From contig OX578277.1 in NCBI GenBank assembly GCA_951217055.1, positions 57,077,673-57,141,672 on the forward strand: a stretch of DNA of 64,000 bases, in the 5' to 3' direction. Positions 10,425-22,236 of this stretch are shown in pieces; within the stretch, counting starts at the first letter, position 1, and every line of letters starts with the position of its first letter. The notes beneath the pieces were generated by a model. The model was not told where the DNA came from and did no database searches. It saw only the letters and a list, made by a program, of their open reading frames with translations. Source of the DNA: Gerris lacustris. Taxonomy: Eukaryota; Arthropoda; Insecta; Hemiptera; Gerridae. A program made the position numbers and the translations under genes.

Positions 10425-11040
10425 CCTTTTTTTTTTTTTTTTTTTTTTAGTAAAACCAACACCGACACCGCTATGAAGTGTCAATGATCGCAGAAAACAT
10501 TAAAGCGGACCTACATCTATATACGTTTAAAATAGAGGAAACAACGTTTTTACCGATATCTTACGTTCTAACCTAACGATTTTAATAAAACTTCATACAC
10601 ATCGTCTAAAGTTTAATTGAAACAGGCATGTAACATTTCAACCTGATACAAGCAGAAGTTTTTGAGTAGTGAAGTGATATATTTTATAATATTTTAAATT
10701 GAGTAGGCGGGGTAGGTAGATAACAATCCTGTTCCCTTACTATCTATAATACCACCATCCTCTTAAATTTTCTTCCCATCATGATTAACTATTTCCTCGA
10801 TATTCAATACATATTTATTGCAAGACGCTCTCTTCAATGATACAAAAAAGCTTTTCTTTTAATTTTATCTTAACTCAGCTAGTAAAAATAGTCTGTTACT
10901 TTTATTTTGTCTCTTTTCTAACTCCACTATGTCTAAGAAGTTAATATCAAATTCTCAGCAGTGGGTTTTTATATTTAATGAAAAGCGTAAGGAACTTCGT
11001 TCCTACTGGGTGTCCTGCGACACCGCACGTATTGTTTTTG
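10425..11040 (+). mobile_element. Family C repeat, copy 2
   Basis: Starts with poly-T and AGTAAAACCAACACCGACAC, then CTATGAAGTGTCAATGATCG, and ends GTTCCTACTGGGTGTCC and GCGACACCGCACGTA. Parallel to 2135-2650 but with about 110 bp extra at 10562-10675 (around TTCATACACATCGTC). No coding frame. It lies within the presumed intron. Confidence 0.65.
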
Positions 11041-12300
11041 TAAATATTTCAGTCCAGCTTTCACAAATTTTTTATTTTTAAGATTCTTCTTATTCTCAAC
11101 AAACAAATAAATAGTTAATTTTCGTTTTTAAACGCATTTAATTTTAAAATATATCCTGTTAAATTTAATAATTTTAATGCAATAATCTCAGTCCCCTTGA
11201 GACAATTTGACTATTTTTTATCTGTTATTATTTTTTCCTTACATTTGTTAAACAATTTTTTTTTTTTTTATCTAATATATGAAATCGTGGCTTGTTGTCT
11301 CAAAAAACAATTATAACCCATTTATGAAATAATCAGAGACGGCTCCTAGCTACTCTTATTTTAAATTTATAATTAGTTAGTCAGAGATCAAATTTATTTC
11401 TCGATTTTACCAAGGGTATGATTTTTCAGAGCATGTATGCCAAATTTAATCGAATTCTGCTCAGTAGTTAAAGCTTCACGCGTTTGCCCAAACTACAGAC
11501 AACAGGCAGGCATTTTTTAATCACTATTAGTATATTCTTTAAAAAACATTTAACTTAGTCTTACTAATTTAAATTATCAAATAAATAACCGAGTTTAGGC
11601 CTTTAAGTGTGTTGATTTGTCTGAAATAGTTATTCTTCTTTTAAGTGTATTAATTTTCCTATAACTTAAATAATTGCGGAAATCTCAAAAGTATAAAGAT
11701 TTATTTTTATAGTTTATAATTATTCTAACATTTCAAAAGAAATCATTTGTAATTCTAAAGATTTCCCCCTCTGAATAATGCTAATATGAAGTTTTAAAGA
11801 TAATTTCGAGTTTAGCTGTTGTTATGTGACAGCATACATCTGTGCTTTAATCGTGTAAAACCAGGGCGTAACAGATGCTTGTTTTGAAACTTTAGCAGCA
11901 GGGAATTTCAAAACTAAGAAAAAGTTTACTTTTCAAACAACCTGCTTTCCAATCTCATTACATTTTCATTAGACTAATTATCCATTATTGTATTTCGATA
12001 TTAAATAACAAATTCTCATAACATATATCCTAATCTTTTAAATTAGTAAAGCATCTCTTTTATACCAAATTCTAGTTAACGTCAATAGTTTTGAGGCTCT
12101 TACCTTATGGATAGGGGAAGTGCCACATCAGATGTTGGTGAGATCAAAATAAGTAAGTTAAAAATAAGTGCCGTTCTTATGACCCTTGCTATTTAGCTAT
12201 AGGTTATACGTGCTATTTGCTTATAGGTTATAACGGAGAAGGAAGCGATAGCATATTCTTCTGAGATACGACTTTTACAAAGCTTACAGAGACTGATCAA
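11041..12300. other. AT-rich presumed intron, no feature seen
   Basis: Homopolymer-rich AT sequence without a recognised repeat, exon or RNA gene. Confidence 0.45.
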
Positions 12301-12307
12301 ATAAATT

Positions 12308-12411
<104 letters not shown>

Positions 12412-12482
12412 CATTTTCTCTGTAAATCTAGAATGCTTGTTGAAAATTTAATGGATATATATACTTATAAGCTCTTTCTTAC

Positions 12483-12638
12483 TGAAGTGTGGAGGGTAGC
12501 AGCATCGTGTCCTATTGCTTCTTTAGTAAGATTTAGAGTGTCTTCTTCAGATTGCGCCAGTAAAGGAAGTGAGGTTGTCTGGTCTCCTTCAGATATACTA
12601 CTATATACTCCTTCTGAGCTGTCCTCTCCACTAACCCT
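12483..12638 (-). CDS. Internal coding exon (156 bp, 52 codons), gene unknown
   Basis: On the minus strand, a branch-point-like CTAAT and the acceptor TTTATTTCAG (ending at 12639) precede the exon. The donor TTCA|GTAAGA follows (GT at 12482-12481). Only one minus-strand frame is open across the whole segment; it runs exactly 52 codons in phase 0/0. The peptide starts RVSGEDSSEGVYSSISEG, continues DQTTSLPLLAQSEEDTLNL, and ends HDAATLHTS. It is acidic and rich in Ser, Thr and Glu, with no Cys or Trp, so it is probably disordered. A symmetric exon of this kind can be skipped without changing frame. Composition is GC-richer than its flanks. It would splice in phase with the exon at 8626-8761. I do not recognise the family. 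Confidence 0.6.
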
Positions 12639-12764
12639 CTGAAATAAACAATTATTAGTTTTAATGCATTGAGAGGGACTATTGATTTAAATTTTCCAGA
12701 GTAATACCTGGAACTTATTATTCGAAAAACTTTGCACGGTGAGCAATACAGCGACAGAAAGTTA

Positions 12765-13324
12765 TAGTCCAGGAGATAGGGTGCAAAAAAGGGTCTGACT
12801 AACATCAAGCTAGAATTTTGTGTATAAGTAATCAAGAATATGTGGCCGGCTAACCGGGACATAACTTGGCAATAGGCATTTTAAAAATATATTTATTTAT
12901 TTATTTGCAGCCATGTCCCGCCCTTTATATAGTAAACAATGTTATTTTCATGATCCTGAGTACTAACTTAGTTAGTTCACCAAAATTTAAATTTATGATA
13001 GTTTGTCACTTAAAAGGTAAACCTCTTTGATACGGAGTAATATGTGACTAACTAACCTATTAAGTGTCAAACTATCATCACCTTGATTTTTGGACTAGTA
13101 TCCAAGTTCGTACTCAGGATCATGAAAATCACATTGTCCACCATAAAGAGCGGGCCATGGCCGCACTCCACCGGTTTGTTTTTCAAATGCCTAATACCAA
13201 GCTATGTTCCCGCAGAAGAACTTAGCCCACCACATATTCTAAAAGGCACTAAAAGATTTACTTGTACACAAAATTCTAGTTTGATATTAGTATGACACTT
13301 TTTTGCACTCTATCTCCTGGACTA
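12765..13324. mobile_element. Family E element with long terminal inverted repeats, TTA duplications
   Basis: The left arm (about 12765-13015) is an imperfect inverted copy of the right arm (about 13054-13324). Both begin TAGTCCAGGAGATAG and share GTGCAAAAAAG, TAGAATTTTGTGTA, GAATATGTGG, TTTTCATGATCCTGAGTAC and TGATAGTTTG. TTA lies directly outside both ends (12762-12764, 13325-13327). Length is 560 bp with a ~40-bp centre. No transposase. A 3-bp TTA duplication is typical of PIF/Harbinger-type elements; that class assignment is an inference. It lies just upstream of the exon at 12483-12638, in the presumed preceding intron. Confidence 0.7.
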
Positions 13325-14300
13325 TTAACAATAAGGTGAACTCTTAAAATTAATATAACACTAATTCAATTAATTTTCCTTGATATTTTATTTCCTGTTG
13401 AGAGATTAACTGACTTGATTTCAAATGTAAAATGACATTCACTTGGTTATAGTTATAGGTAATGGTAATATTTAGATGCGGGATTCAAAGCAAATACTTT
13501 AGTCAGCGACTCCGATTCATGTAAGGTTTATATTCAGATGTTATAACACTAAGAAACATGTAATTATATAAATAAACACAATTATTGGATTACAAGTACT
13601 ATGTAACATTCTCTTTATCAGGTTGATATGAAATGGAAGTGAGGTTGTCTGGTCTATTCTTTTAGTTATAGTTAGTTCCGTTTTGTAGATTCACTATAAA
13701 AAAAAATCATATTTGAGTCATGATATGCAGCATGTTTAAGGTGAAATTTTAAACTTAACGTTATCAGCTTAAGTTCTTCTACTTGTATTTGTAAACAATT
13801 ATGTTGAATTTCACTACATCTACATCTCAGAAGAAGTTCCTAAATTATTGTTCTCACAATAATAATTTAAGCTGTACAATAAAGGTATAGTGAATTTACT
13901 TAAAATGTAACTTCTATATACAAATAGTTAAATTGGTTGACAAGATATGTAAGATTTAGAAGGAATAACCGGTATATTCCTTACTTTTAAACGATCGCTT
14001 TCTTTGACAACGTTTTTTCCAACAACAATTTTCAATTTTTTTTTTATGCATAATAGCTTCGCCTACAGTAAATATTTAACTTATAATTAATTACGACAAA
14101 AAATGAATGAGTGATTAATCAGACTGATAAAGTGACAAATTTATAAGTCGTTAGAGCACAAAATATTAAAAACTTCAACTTTTTTATGAAGGAAACGGAA
14201 TTTCTTATGTTTAAATATAAAAGAACACCGACAAGAAATTTTATCTACGATTGATACGAAATATAAACATTATATCTCGGTTTAGATGCGTAGAAAGTGA
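13325..14300. other. AT-rich DNA carrying a small exon-like duplicate
   Basis: No gene. At 13634-13654 the 21-mer GGAAGTGAGGTTGTCTGGTC(T) exactly repeats part of the exon at 12483-12638 (its 12567-12587); similarity stops sharply on both sides. Confidence 0.6.
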
Positions 14301-14320
14301 TTCTTTTCGTAGCTGTATTC

Positions 14321-14384
14321 ATTGCGCATGCGCGTTTCATAATCGTGTGATAAGGTGAGGAATTCTTCACCTTAACGCACGATT
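14321..14384. promoter_or_regulatory. GCGCATGCGC motif next to a 44-bp near-palindrome
   Basis: TGCGCATGCGCG (14323-14334) contains the palindromic core recognised by NRF-1-type factors. Directly after it, 14341-14384 is a near-perfect palindrome: outer arms AATCGTG/CGCACGATT, inner arms TAAGGTGA/TCACCTTA around GAATTC. The CpG content is unusual here. A promoter or enhancer element is possible; so is the end of an unrecognised transposon. No coding start can be tied to it. Confidence 0.35.
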
Positions 14385-14727
14385 AGCGAATTTTTGTTTA
14401 CATTTAACAAAACTAATTTGCTGTTTGTTTAATTAAAGTAACTGTTTGTGTCAAGTGTTTATAGTGAAAAACAATAAGTGATTATGACGAAAATGAGGAG
14501 AATAATACGCCTCCCGAAATAATTAATTCAATGAATTAATGTCATCTTAATCAAAAGAGAAATACGAACTTACATACAGGAAGTTTATTACATTTTTTTT
14601 TCTGTATTTATTATTAAAATCCACAATCTTAGATAAAGTACGGTAAGCAACTCGTGCAAAAAACTGCATTTTGCTTTGCTCGTGTGGTTTTACTACCCTC
14701 GCTTACTATTATATTATACTAGTATAA

Positions 14728-14957
14728 TATATTTGTTAAATATAATAATTATTTATGCTTACTATCAACTAGGATTTTAAAATATTAAAATTTTAATATG
14801 AAGATATTAAAATTTTAATATGAATATAAAAAAATGAATAAATTTACCCTCTCAAAGTTAGAGGTAACTAAGGTAAGAGTTTATTTTATTTCAATTATGA
14901 AATATTAAAATCCCAGTTGATAATAAGCATAAATAATTGTTATATTTAACAAATATG
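14728..14957. repeat. 58-bp inverted repeat with ~110-bp centre
   Basis: Arms 14728-14788 and 14897-14957 are close reverse complements: TATTTGTTAAATATAA, ATAATTATTTATGCTTA, TATCAACTAGGATTTT versus AAAATCCCAGTTGATAA and its continuation. The centre contains several AATATTAAAATTTTAATAT palindromes. Probably a small foldback element; target duplication not clear. Confidence 0.7.
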
Positions 14958-17428
14958 TTTTAGTAGAAGATGACTAGTTGTGGTCGAAATATTGCCACAT
15001 AAGATAAATGATTTATATAATACATCCTAAAAAGATTAAACCACAAAATAATTATAAAAACTAGAAAAGGGACATCAAAAAATAATAACGCATAAAAGTA
15101 CAAAGTATATGTTATGTTACTTTATTTTAGCAGTTAACTTATTAGCAGTTAAATTATATAGTAAATTTGTTATTATATTGAAACAAAAAAAACTTTTTTA
15201 GTATTTATTATGTTACTACTTACGTTTATGACTATGAAAAGGGTTGAGATGATTAATTTGCATGTTAATTTTCTGAAACACAGAAAAGAAAGGTAATTAG
15301 TGTATATAAAACACAATTTTAAAAAAATGAGCATAGAAGAGAAATATAAATAAAATAAAAAAAAGAGTTCGTGGGGATTCAATGAAATTGACAATTTCCC
15401 ATAGAAAATTTATATGGCTGAGCGCAGTAAACGCAAACACTGGCTTTTTTGTCCGAGATAAAACTAGGCGGTTGGTGTAATGGTGATGTAGTTTTGCTGA
15501 TACAGAAGATTGTGTTTCTCTGCTGTTACCTATGTGTAACAATAGGTTTGTTAACAAGCTATAGTTGGGTTAGGAAACCATGTTATCTGATCTATATCCG
15601 TACTTCGGGGGAGTCTCCGCCTAATTGGGGTTAAGAATGTAGTTACTTCAATTGGATGCCACTTCACCTAAAACGACTCGAAACACATTGCATTCATGTA
15701 GTTATTTCTTTTTTTTTGCCAGAAAATGTGAAAATGTACTTTACTAGAGAATACAATAATTATATACGTTTTTTCCAGGCACGTATTATTTATTTTTTAT
15801 TTAAATTCATAAATTAATTGTTAACATGTCCAACTTATTTAATTGTTTAAATTACGTCGAATTTTGGTGCAATCCAATTTGTTGTGTCCAGGTTATTTTC
15901 CTAACAAGAATAATGTTTCAACATTTTTATTATTAAATATCACGCTAAATCTTTGATCCTCTCATAGAGGCAATTGTGTGTAGATATCGAAATTTTATTT
16001 TTATTTTTTATCAAATGGTCATCTCTTTGATTAAATCGATCTATTTTGTATTTATTTTATAATTTCAAATAAATAAAAATAATAGATGGAATCTATACAA
16101 AAAGTGCGTGAGGGAGTTTTTTGCTATAGGTATCAAGACATTTCTTAGGGTTTCGAGGTCTTCTGGTATACAAATTAGACTTTTTTTTGCCCAAAAACAG
16201 GAAAAATGTTGCGAACTTCACAACTCGAAATTTCTCCAATTAGCGAGCAATTGCTTAATATTTCTTAAGCCAGCTTGACATTCCCTGCTGTAATAAACAT
16301 GTTAAATTAGAGTTAATATATCTTTTAAAAAAATTATCTTGTGTAGATGCAGAATTTGACTCCAAAACTTCAAATGATGCAAAAAGGCAAACACTTAAAT
16401 TTTTAATGGCATTGATCTTTGATAACATCACGATCGACATAAACGGCCATTATAGGATAGACTAATTAGTCATTACACATCTATCGACCGTTCATTAGTG
16501 TTGAACGTACCTTCCCTCTCGGAGTTCAATGTAAATGTGTCAGACTCCCTCTTGTGATTAATCTTATTTCGAATTAGCTTACTTTAAATAATAGTTGGTA
16601 GTAATAAAATGTTAGTTCCATCTGTTTTCGTTTTTTTTTATAGCTTAGGTAAATCACTTTTAACTTTTTCTTTTTTTCAATACGGATCTTTTCAAATTAA
16701 GTATTTGTTGATTTGCTATTAGTATACTAGTTTATTTGAAGAATAATTCTTACAAATTTGCACCTTTGATAATTTTGGATTAATTGAGTTTGGATAGATA
16801 GATGATGTGAGGATCATTTTAATTATTTATATTTATAACTTTTTTTGAATTGTTTAAAAATATGTAAAATTTGAACACAACAAGGACTTGAGGTCAGTAA
16901 AAAGCAATTTTGTTTTAAATTGATAATTTTTTTTTAGATGTGTAAGTTACAGCTTTATCAATGAAAAAAAAATTTTTATTGTAGGTCTGATGATGCCCGA
17001 AAGGGGTATGAAATATAACCTTTTTTTAATTAACTAATTTATACTAGTTTATTTATTAAACCAATAACAATAAATCATGATATTTATCATTCTAAATGCT
17101 TCTGAAATGGCCAAGTTCAAGTTGTTAATTTATATGTTTGGTAGCCATTCGTATGACTTAACTTTTAATAGAGGATGCGTTACGAAAATGTATTTGTGTT
17201 TAAGCAGAACACAGTTATTGGTTACAATAACAAACTGATTGCAATATTAATATGATGCAAATATTGCTACAATAATGTAATATACCTACACGTATTTATA
17301 ACTTCGTGTGACACACGCTAATTTTGTATGGTTTCTGTTTCTCTTATGTCTATTCGCTTTATCCATCATTGATGTGAAAAGTTTTATCAGGTTTATTATT
17401 ACAAATTTGGTAACAATACCTATGTATT
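14958..17428. other. AT-rich DNA, no gene recognised
   Basis: Includes a 15297-15557 (minus) open frame of 86 codons with no motif, and a moderately GC-rich patch 15440-15640 where ACTAGGCGG (15464) and CCGCCTAAT (15618) form weak inverted ends. A short TTAGGGTTTCG at 16146 echoes the family B terminus but is not followed by B sequence. A GATAGATGATG patch at 16795 is ordinary. Confidence 0.4.
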
Positions 17429-18077
17429 TATTCCGAGCTTACTGAAGGTAACGGAAGCATTGTTCACTTTATCTGTTCACTTTTGAGGACAAAAATATTT
17501 TATGTCTCCGATATTAAAAATTCCAAGACAGAAATCCTTTTCAGACATCAGGGACATTTTTTTTGTCTCGTCTGTGTGTCCGTGTGTCTGAAACGTGTGA
17601 CGATAACTTGAGTAAAAGTAAACCGATTTTGATGAAATGTGGTAGAAATATTCAGTTTTCCAATGCCCAGGACGAGTACGTTGGACAACATTATCCGCCC
17701 AAGCGTTCACGCGTAACGCTCGCGTAAACGTGAACTTCAAATTTAAAATTGGAATTTTATGTCGGGAAACATTTTTCCCCGATAAATCGTCGGGGATCGC
17801 TTTTATGAAATTGGTATGGTTTGTCGAAAATAGCCTCTTTAAACTGTTACTTAAACAGTTTAAATCTTTAACTTAATATAATACTTATATTAAGTTAATT
17901 ACTATAATTCTATAATTCATATAAAGAATCAAAATATTTTGTATCAGATTTTAAAAATGGGGGGGGGGGGGGGGGAATAAAGTCTATGATAATAGGTTGT
18001 AAAAGCATAAAATCATTTAAGTATATGAAATAGGACGCAAGGAAGCTATGTGCCACACTAATTGGCAGACTATTTTA
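17429..18077 (+). mobile_element. Family A variant copy
   Basis: Starts ATTCCGAGCTTACTGAAGGTAACGGAAGC and ends GTGCCACACTAATTGGCAGAC. The middle is the variant with GACGATAACTTGAGTAAA and CCAAGCGTTCACG shared with 5.9 and 10.0 kb rather than the TAGTTTATCGAAAGTAACC middle of 7.2 and 62 kb. A 17-bp poly-G run interrupts it at 17959-17975. Confidence 0.7.
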
Positions 18078-18464
18078 AGCGCATTATACGTATTTTTATT
18101 TCGCTTTCACTTCATTCAATAACAAAAAAACAAGTCATAGCTCCTGCGGTGACAGCTAGATGCAGATACAAATCTATATTTTGAACTCTTACGAAATCAA
18201 TTAACCTTCTTGGAGTTTAGACGATAGAAATACTAATTATTTTTATTCTATTTTTTTTATTGGTTAACGATTGTGAAATGATCGAATAATGTAAGAAATT
18301 TATGTATGGAGAGCTTGTGTTTGTGAAATTTATCTAGAAATAATAAATTAAAAAAACTTTATTCTATATTTTTGAGGATTAATGGATAAATTATTGCTAC
18401 GACCTTGTCGTTTAAATGTATAGATTAAAGGCAGTTTCATATAGTTACCCAAATCTGACACAGT
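18078..18464. other. AT-rich DNA, no feature seen
   Basis: Ordinary AT-rich sequence. Confidence 0.4.
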
Positions 18465-18838
18465 TTTTCATATGACAAAAGGAAGGGAATGCTTCGTTTA
18501 AAAACACAAGGGTGTACTCTCAATTTGAGAAGCATTATATGTATCATGTAACAGTAGATTGATGATAATGTCCCTGAAGAGGTAAGGTAGCGAGAGAATC
18601 CAGATGGTATGTGGAAGTGGAGCATTGTTCCAAAAGATTTCCTTCGTAAGATGACGACAAACGTAACGTTATGGTACACCTTGGAGAGAAGGATAGGAGT
18701 ATTCCGCTATGTCCCATAGGGAGGGTCATATGAGGTCGCCATGACGAGTACCGTTCCCTTTTTTCTACTGGACAAAAAAAATGCTCTGCAACTAAACGGT
18801 AGCAAACTAGCGTGGAAGATTGTCCCAGAGACAACATC
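18465..18838 (-). CDS. Possible exon or terminal exon, uncertain
   Basis: Roughly 45% GC in an AT-rich surround. On the minus strand TTTTTTTGTCCAG (about 18780-18768) is a fair acceptor, and the frame after it stays open for about 70 codons (EKRERYSSWRPHMTLPMG ... STSTYHLDSLATLPLQGH) to a stop at about 18544. A second minus frame is also open over 18437-18679. No conserved motif is recognised and the two overlapping frames weaken the case. It could be a terminal exon, an exon pair with a donor at CCAAG|GTGTAC, or conserved non-coding DNA. Confidence 0.25.
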
Positions 18839-19390
18839 AAATTGTTTAAGACAATAATTTCCTCTATATCCTCATTCTGGATTCTAGACTCTTACTTTGT
18901 TCATAAAACCGAAGTCAATTCTGTAATTTGGGTAAATTGCTGAAGAATATTAAAAAAAAAAAATTTAAAAAGAAAAGGAAATATACTACAAAAGATTTTA
19001 TAATCTTGTTTGATAAAGGTAATGACAGGACATTAAACTGATCGCAATGAACCAATCAACACTAAGGTTACGAAGGTATATAGATCTGTGGAATTTAAAG
19101 GTAATACTTGCAGTTTTACGTATGGTGAGGGCTCTCAATAATCACCTAGAGCGAGGGCCCGTCTCTTATTACAAATGTATGTTTTAAGAATGAAAAATAA
19201 ACCTTTGAGTAAATTAAAAAAACACACTAAAACGAGTTACGGAGGATACATTTTGATGAAGGTAAATAGTTACACAATTTTAGTTACACGATTTTAGAGG
19301 AGTTTATAAAACTTTAGTTCGTACTAAAAAAAAATGTGTTCTTTATTTAATAAATAAAGTAAAAATAAATATTATTTATTTTGAGTATTT
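18839..19390. other. No feature seen
   Basis: AT-rich sequence with scattered moderate-GC bits (19125-19165) but no open frame, repeat end or RNA. Confidence 0.4.
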
Positions 19391-19950
19391 TTTCTTCCGA
19401 GCTTGCCGAAGGTAACGGAAGCTGATGTGGTTTTTTATATTCGATTTCAAACATTCCAAGACAGAAATCAGTTTCAGACATCAGGGGACTTCTTTGTCCC
19501 GTGTCTGTTCGTCGTTCAATTTTTGCGTACTATCATATTTTAAAAACTACTCGTCAGATTTTAATGAATTTTGGAGTTTTAATGAATATAGTAATTAGCC
19601 CTTTGTAGGTCGTGTATAAGTTTCAACCTTTTGCGCTTATTTGTTTCTCTTCAACGTGCGCACAAACATACTTATATTTACATCTTTATCTTTAAAATCT
19701 TCTCTAATCTAATTTGAAAGAAATTTAGTTGGTATGTCGAACGAAGCCCACAGATGGTTCCATATTCATTTTAACTGTCTGCGCTCTTTAAATTTTGCTA
19801 AATTGATACTTTTATTTGTGTAAAAAAAATCAAGACAATATTGAAAGCTTCAAAATAAAAGGGGGAAAATAGCATTAAGTAAGATCATTTGAGTACGACA
19901 TAGAACGCGAGAAAGCTAGTTGCCATCACACTAAAGGGCAAAATATTGTT
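19391..19950 (+). mobile_element. Family A copy
   Basis: From TTCTTCCGAGCTTGCCGAAGGTAACGGAAGC to TTGCCATCACACTAAAGGGC, keeping CCAAGACAGAAATCAG, CATCAGGGGAC, GTGTCTGTTCG, ATGAATTTTGGA, TTAGCCCTTTGTAGGTC, TTGATACTTTTATTTGTG. It is more diverged than the copies at 7.2 and 62.1 kb. Confidence 0.7.
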
Positions 19951-20460
19951 TGATTAATTCATTATATTTTTTCTTACTGTTACATTCTTTAACAGGTCCA
20001 TTAATAGGTAATTAAATTCGTTAACAGGTCCATTAAAGTACAAATTAATAAAAAATCTATCGATTAATTTTTTTTATTTAAATGCAATAACAGAAAATTA
20101 TCTAAAAATCATTTTAGATTTTTTTTCTTTAATAATAAAGTTAATAGAACTATTTTATATCAACTATGAATGATCTTTTTATTTTAACTCATTTATATTA
20201 TGGGTATTTATATTTATATTTGGTGAAATTATTTAATCATATGTATAATGTTGTAAATTAAATATCATTAAATCTCCGTCAATATTGAATCAGTATTCTG
20301 CAAAATTAAATCACTATGTTGACAATTTGTATTTGTATGGTAAAAATACAATTCATTATTTTTCTGTTTATTTTATCCCGAAATAAAAATTAAGAAACAA
20401 TGGTGAACATTTTCAAAGTCAAATATTATAATCTGAATATTTAGAGGATAATTCTTTGGG
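19951..20460. other. AT-rich DNA, no feature seen
   Basis: Contains a short direct repeat (AACAGGTCCATTAA at about 19993 and 20025) and nothing else recognised. Confidence 0.4.
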
Positions 20461-20640
20461 CTTATTAACCTTTGGGGTCTGGATGGTAGTTTCCGAGCAG
20501 TGCTTAGATTCTCTTTTTTCTTTCCTTATTTTCCAAGAAGAATAAGAAAAATATTTAATATCCCTGAACGGAATAAGGCGAGGAAAAGGTTCCCAGAGGA
20601 AGGACCCCTTGGCTAAAAACAACCTCCACCCATTTTAATA
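20460..20640. other. GC-richer single-copy island
   Basis: A segment with CTTTGGGGTCTGGATGG, CCGAGCAGTGC and GGCGAGGAAAAGG, unlike its AT-rich surroundings and unlike any repeat family here. An open frame (20419-20622, minus) crosses it without splice or motif support. Candidate conserved non-coding element. Confidence 0.3.
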
Positions 20641-20702
20641 ATTTAGCGTGAAAAATCTTATCGCCACGTTTTTACCATTTTCCTTTTCTCCTCTTTCCTA
20701 TA

Positions 20703-20704
<2 letters not shown>

Positions 20705-20784
<80 letters not shown>
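20705..20784. repeat. (TA)n microsatellite
   Basis: About 40 uninterrupted TA units. Confidence 0.95.
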
Positions 20785-20787
<3 letters not shown>

Positions 20788-21114
20788 ATTTTTTTTTTTT
20801 ATATTAAAAAAAAGTGAATCTAAATGGGTTTTAATTGATATCTGTCTATTGTAATTGTTTCACTATATTTGCACAAAATATTCATAATCTAGTACTAAGA
20901 AGTATGTGTTTATGATAAGTAACATTTTTTAAGCTAATACCTAAAATAAGAAAAAAGGATAACAATAGATCATTAAAGAGAAAATCTAGAATAGAGAAAG
21001 AAAATTGTGTAAAAGAGAGTATAAAAAGGATAATACTAGTTAATATGTATTTAAAATTGAAGAAAAAGAAGTGACAAAAGAAACGTGTTAGAAGTTCTCA
21101 CAGAAAATGTTAAC

Positions 21115-21120
<6 letters not shown>

Positions 21121-21174
<54 letters not shown>
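21121..21174. repeat. (TA)n microsatellite
   Basis: About 26 TA units. Confidence 0.95.
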
Positions 21175-21177
<3 letters not shown>

Positions 21178-21639
21178 TGATTTTTTTTATACAAATCGAC
21201 AAATTATCGTGTTAGTTATTACACCTAAATGTACTTAACCTAAATTAACTAAAAACATTTTTTTTTTGGTTTTGTTAGTTGTTGCTACCGAAATTTTGGG
21301 ATTTAGTTCACATTTATTAATGATATTCCTTTAAGTAGACGAATCTGGTCAGTAAGACCTTTGAAAAGGTTTTATATATTAAACGTAGAAATAGATATTA
21401 ATAAGAATATATTTTTAGTAAACATTTCTGATCTGTCGGTGCCGCCTCTTCTTGCTAATCTTAGAGATGGTTTTCTATTGTTATTTTTTAGTAGGCTTAT
21501 TCTTCAGCATTATATTTTTCTTTCGGTAGAAACTATTTAAAAGCACTTTCTTGAAATCATTTAAAACCCTTTTGAAATTTCAGTTCCAATAGTTCTCGAT
21601 GGATTAAAGTTTGGAGTTTTGATAAGTAGCAGCACTTTT

Positions 21640-21790
21640 TATTCTATCGCTTACGGAACTCTTTGATCGAGCTTGACAGCCTGTTTAGACTCGTTCAGAC
21701 TTCCGAACAGAACAGAGAAAACGAGCTGGTCTTTGCGTATGCCCAGTGCGCATGCACACTTTAGCCTTTGTTTGGATAGAATAATATTCA
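21640..21790. other. GC-richer island with a GCGCATGC core
   Basis: The sequence between 21650 and 21770 has balanced composition and a CAGTGCGCATGCACAC palindrome-like core (21744-21759), related to the motif at 14323. Open frames exist on both strands (21673-21879 plus, 21685-21930 minus), each without splice support. Candidate regulatory island. Confidence 0.3.
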
Positions 21791-22032
21791 GAATCATTAA
21801 CGTGATAGCTATCAACCACTGTTTGAGTTTTATTAATTCTCTTTTCTATGCACGGGCAGTATATTTTAAAAGATATTAACTTGGCCCTTGAAGGAAAGAA
21901 TATATATTTATAATAAATCTGACACGTCAATAATTTAATGATTTTAAATATAAATATTTTATAGATATTATATTTATTATGTACTATATAAAATCTAATA
22001 GATATTATATTATACTAATATAGTATTATTAG

Positions 22033-22110
22033 TCAAGGAGATAGCTTGCAAAAAAGTGTCTAACTAACATCAAGGTAGAATTTTGTGTAAGTGTTTTGTA
22101 TGTGTAATTT
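22033..22110 (+). mobile_element. Family E fragment (one terminus)
   Basis: TTAGTCAAGGAGATAGCTTGC, then AAAAAAGTGTCTAACTAACATCAAG and TAGAATTTTGTGTAAG, match the terminus of the element at 12765. Similarity fades after about 22100; no opposite end was found. Confidence 0.6.
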
Positions 22111-22236
22111 TTAAAGTAAATATTATATATTAATAGATAAATCTGGTATATAAAATATAAATAATTTCATTTAGGTGAGGAAAAATAAATAAAATGTCAA
22201 TCTACTTTAAAACATAGACTGCCAATTAGTGTGGCA

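Noticed and set aside
12533..12862. 109-codon minus-strand open frame overlapping the 12.5-12.6 kb exon
   Set aside because: It runs through the family E terminus and crosses the good acceptor; it stops before the exon end. The 52-codon frame bounded by splice sites is preferred.
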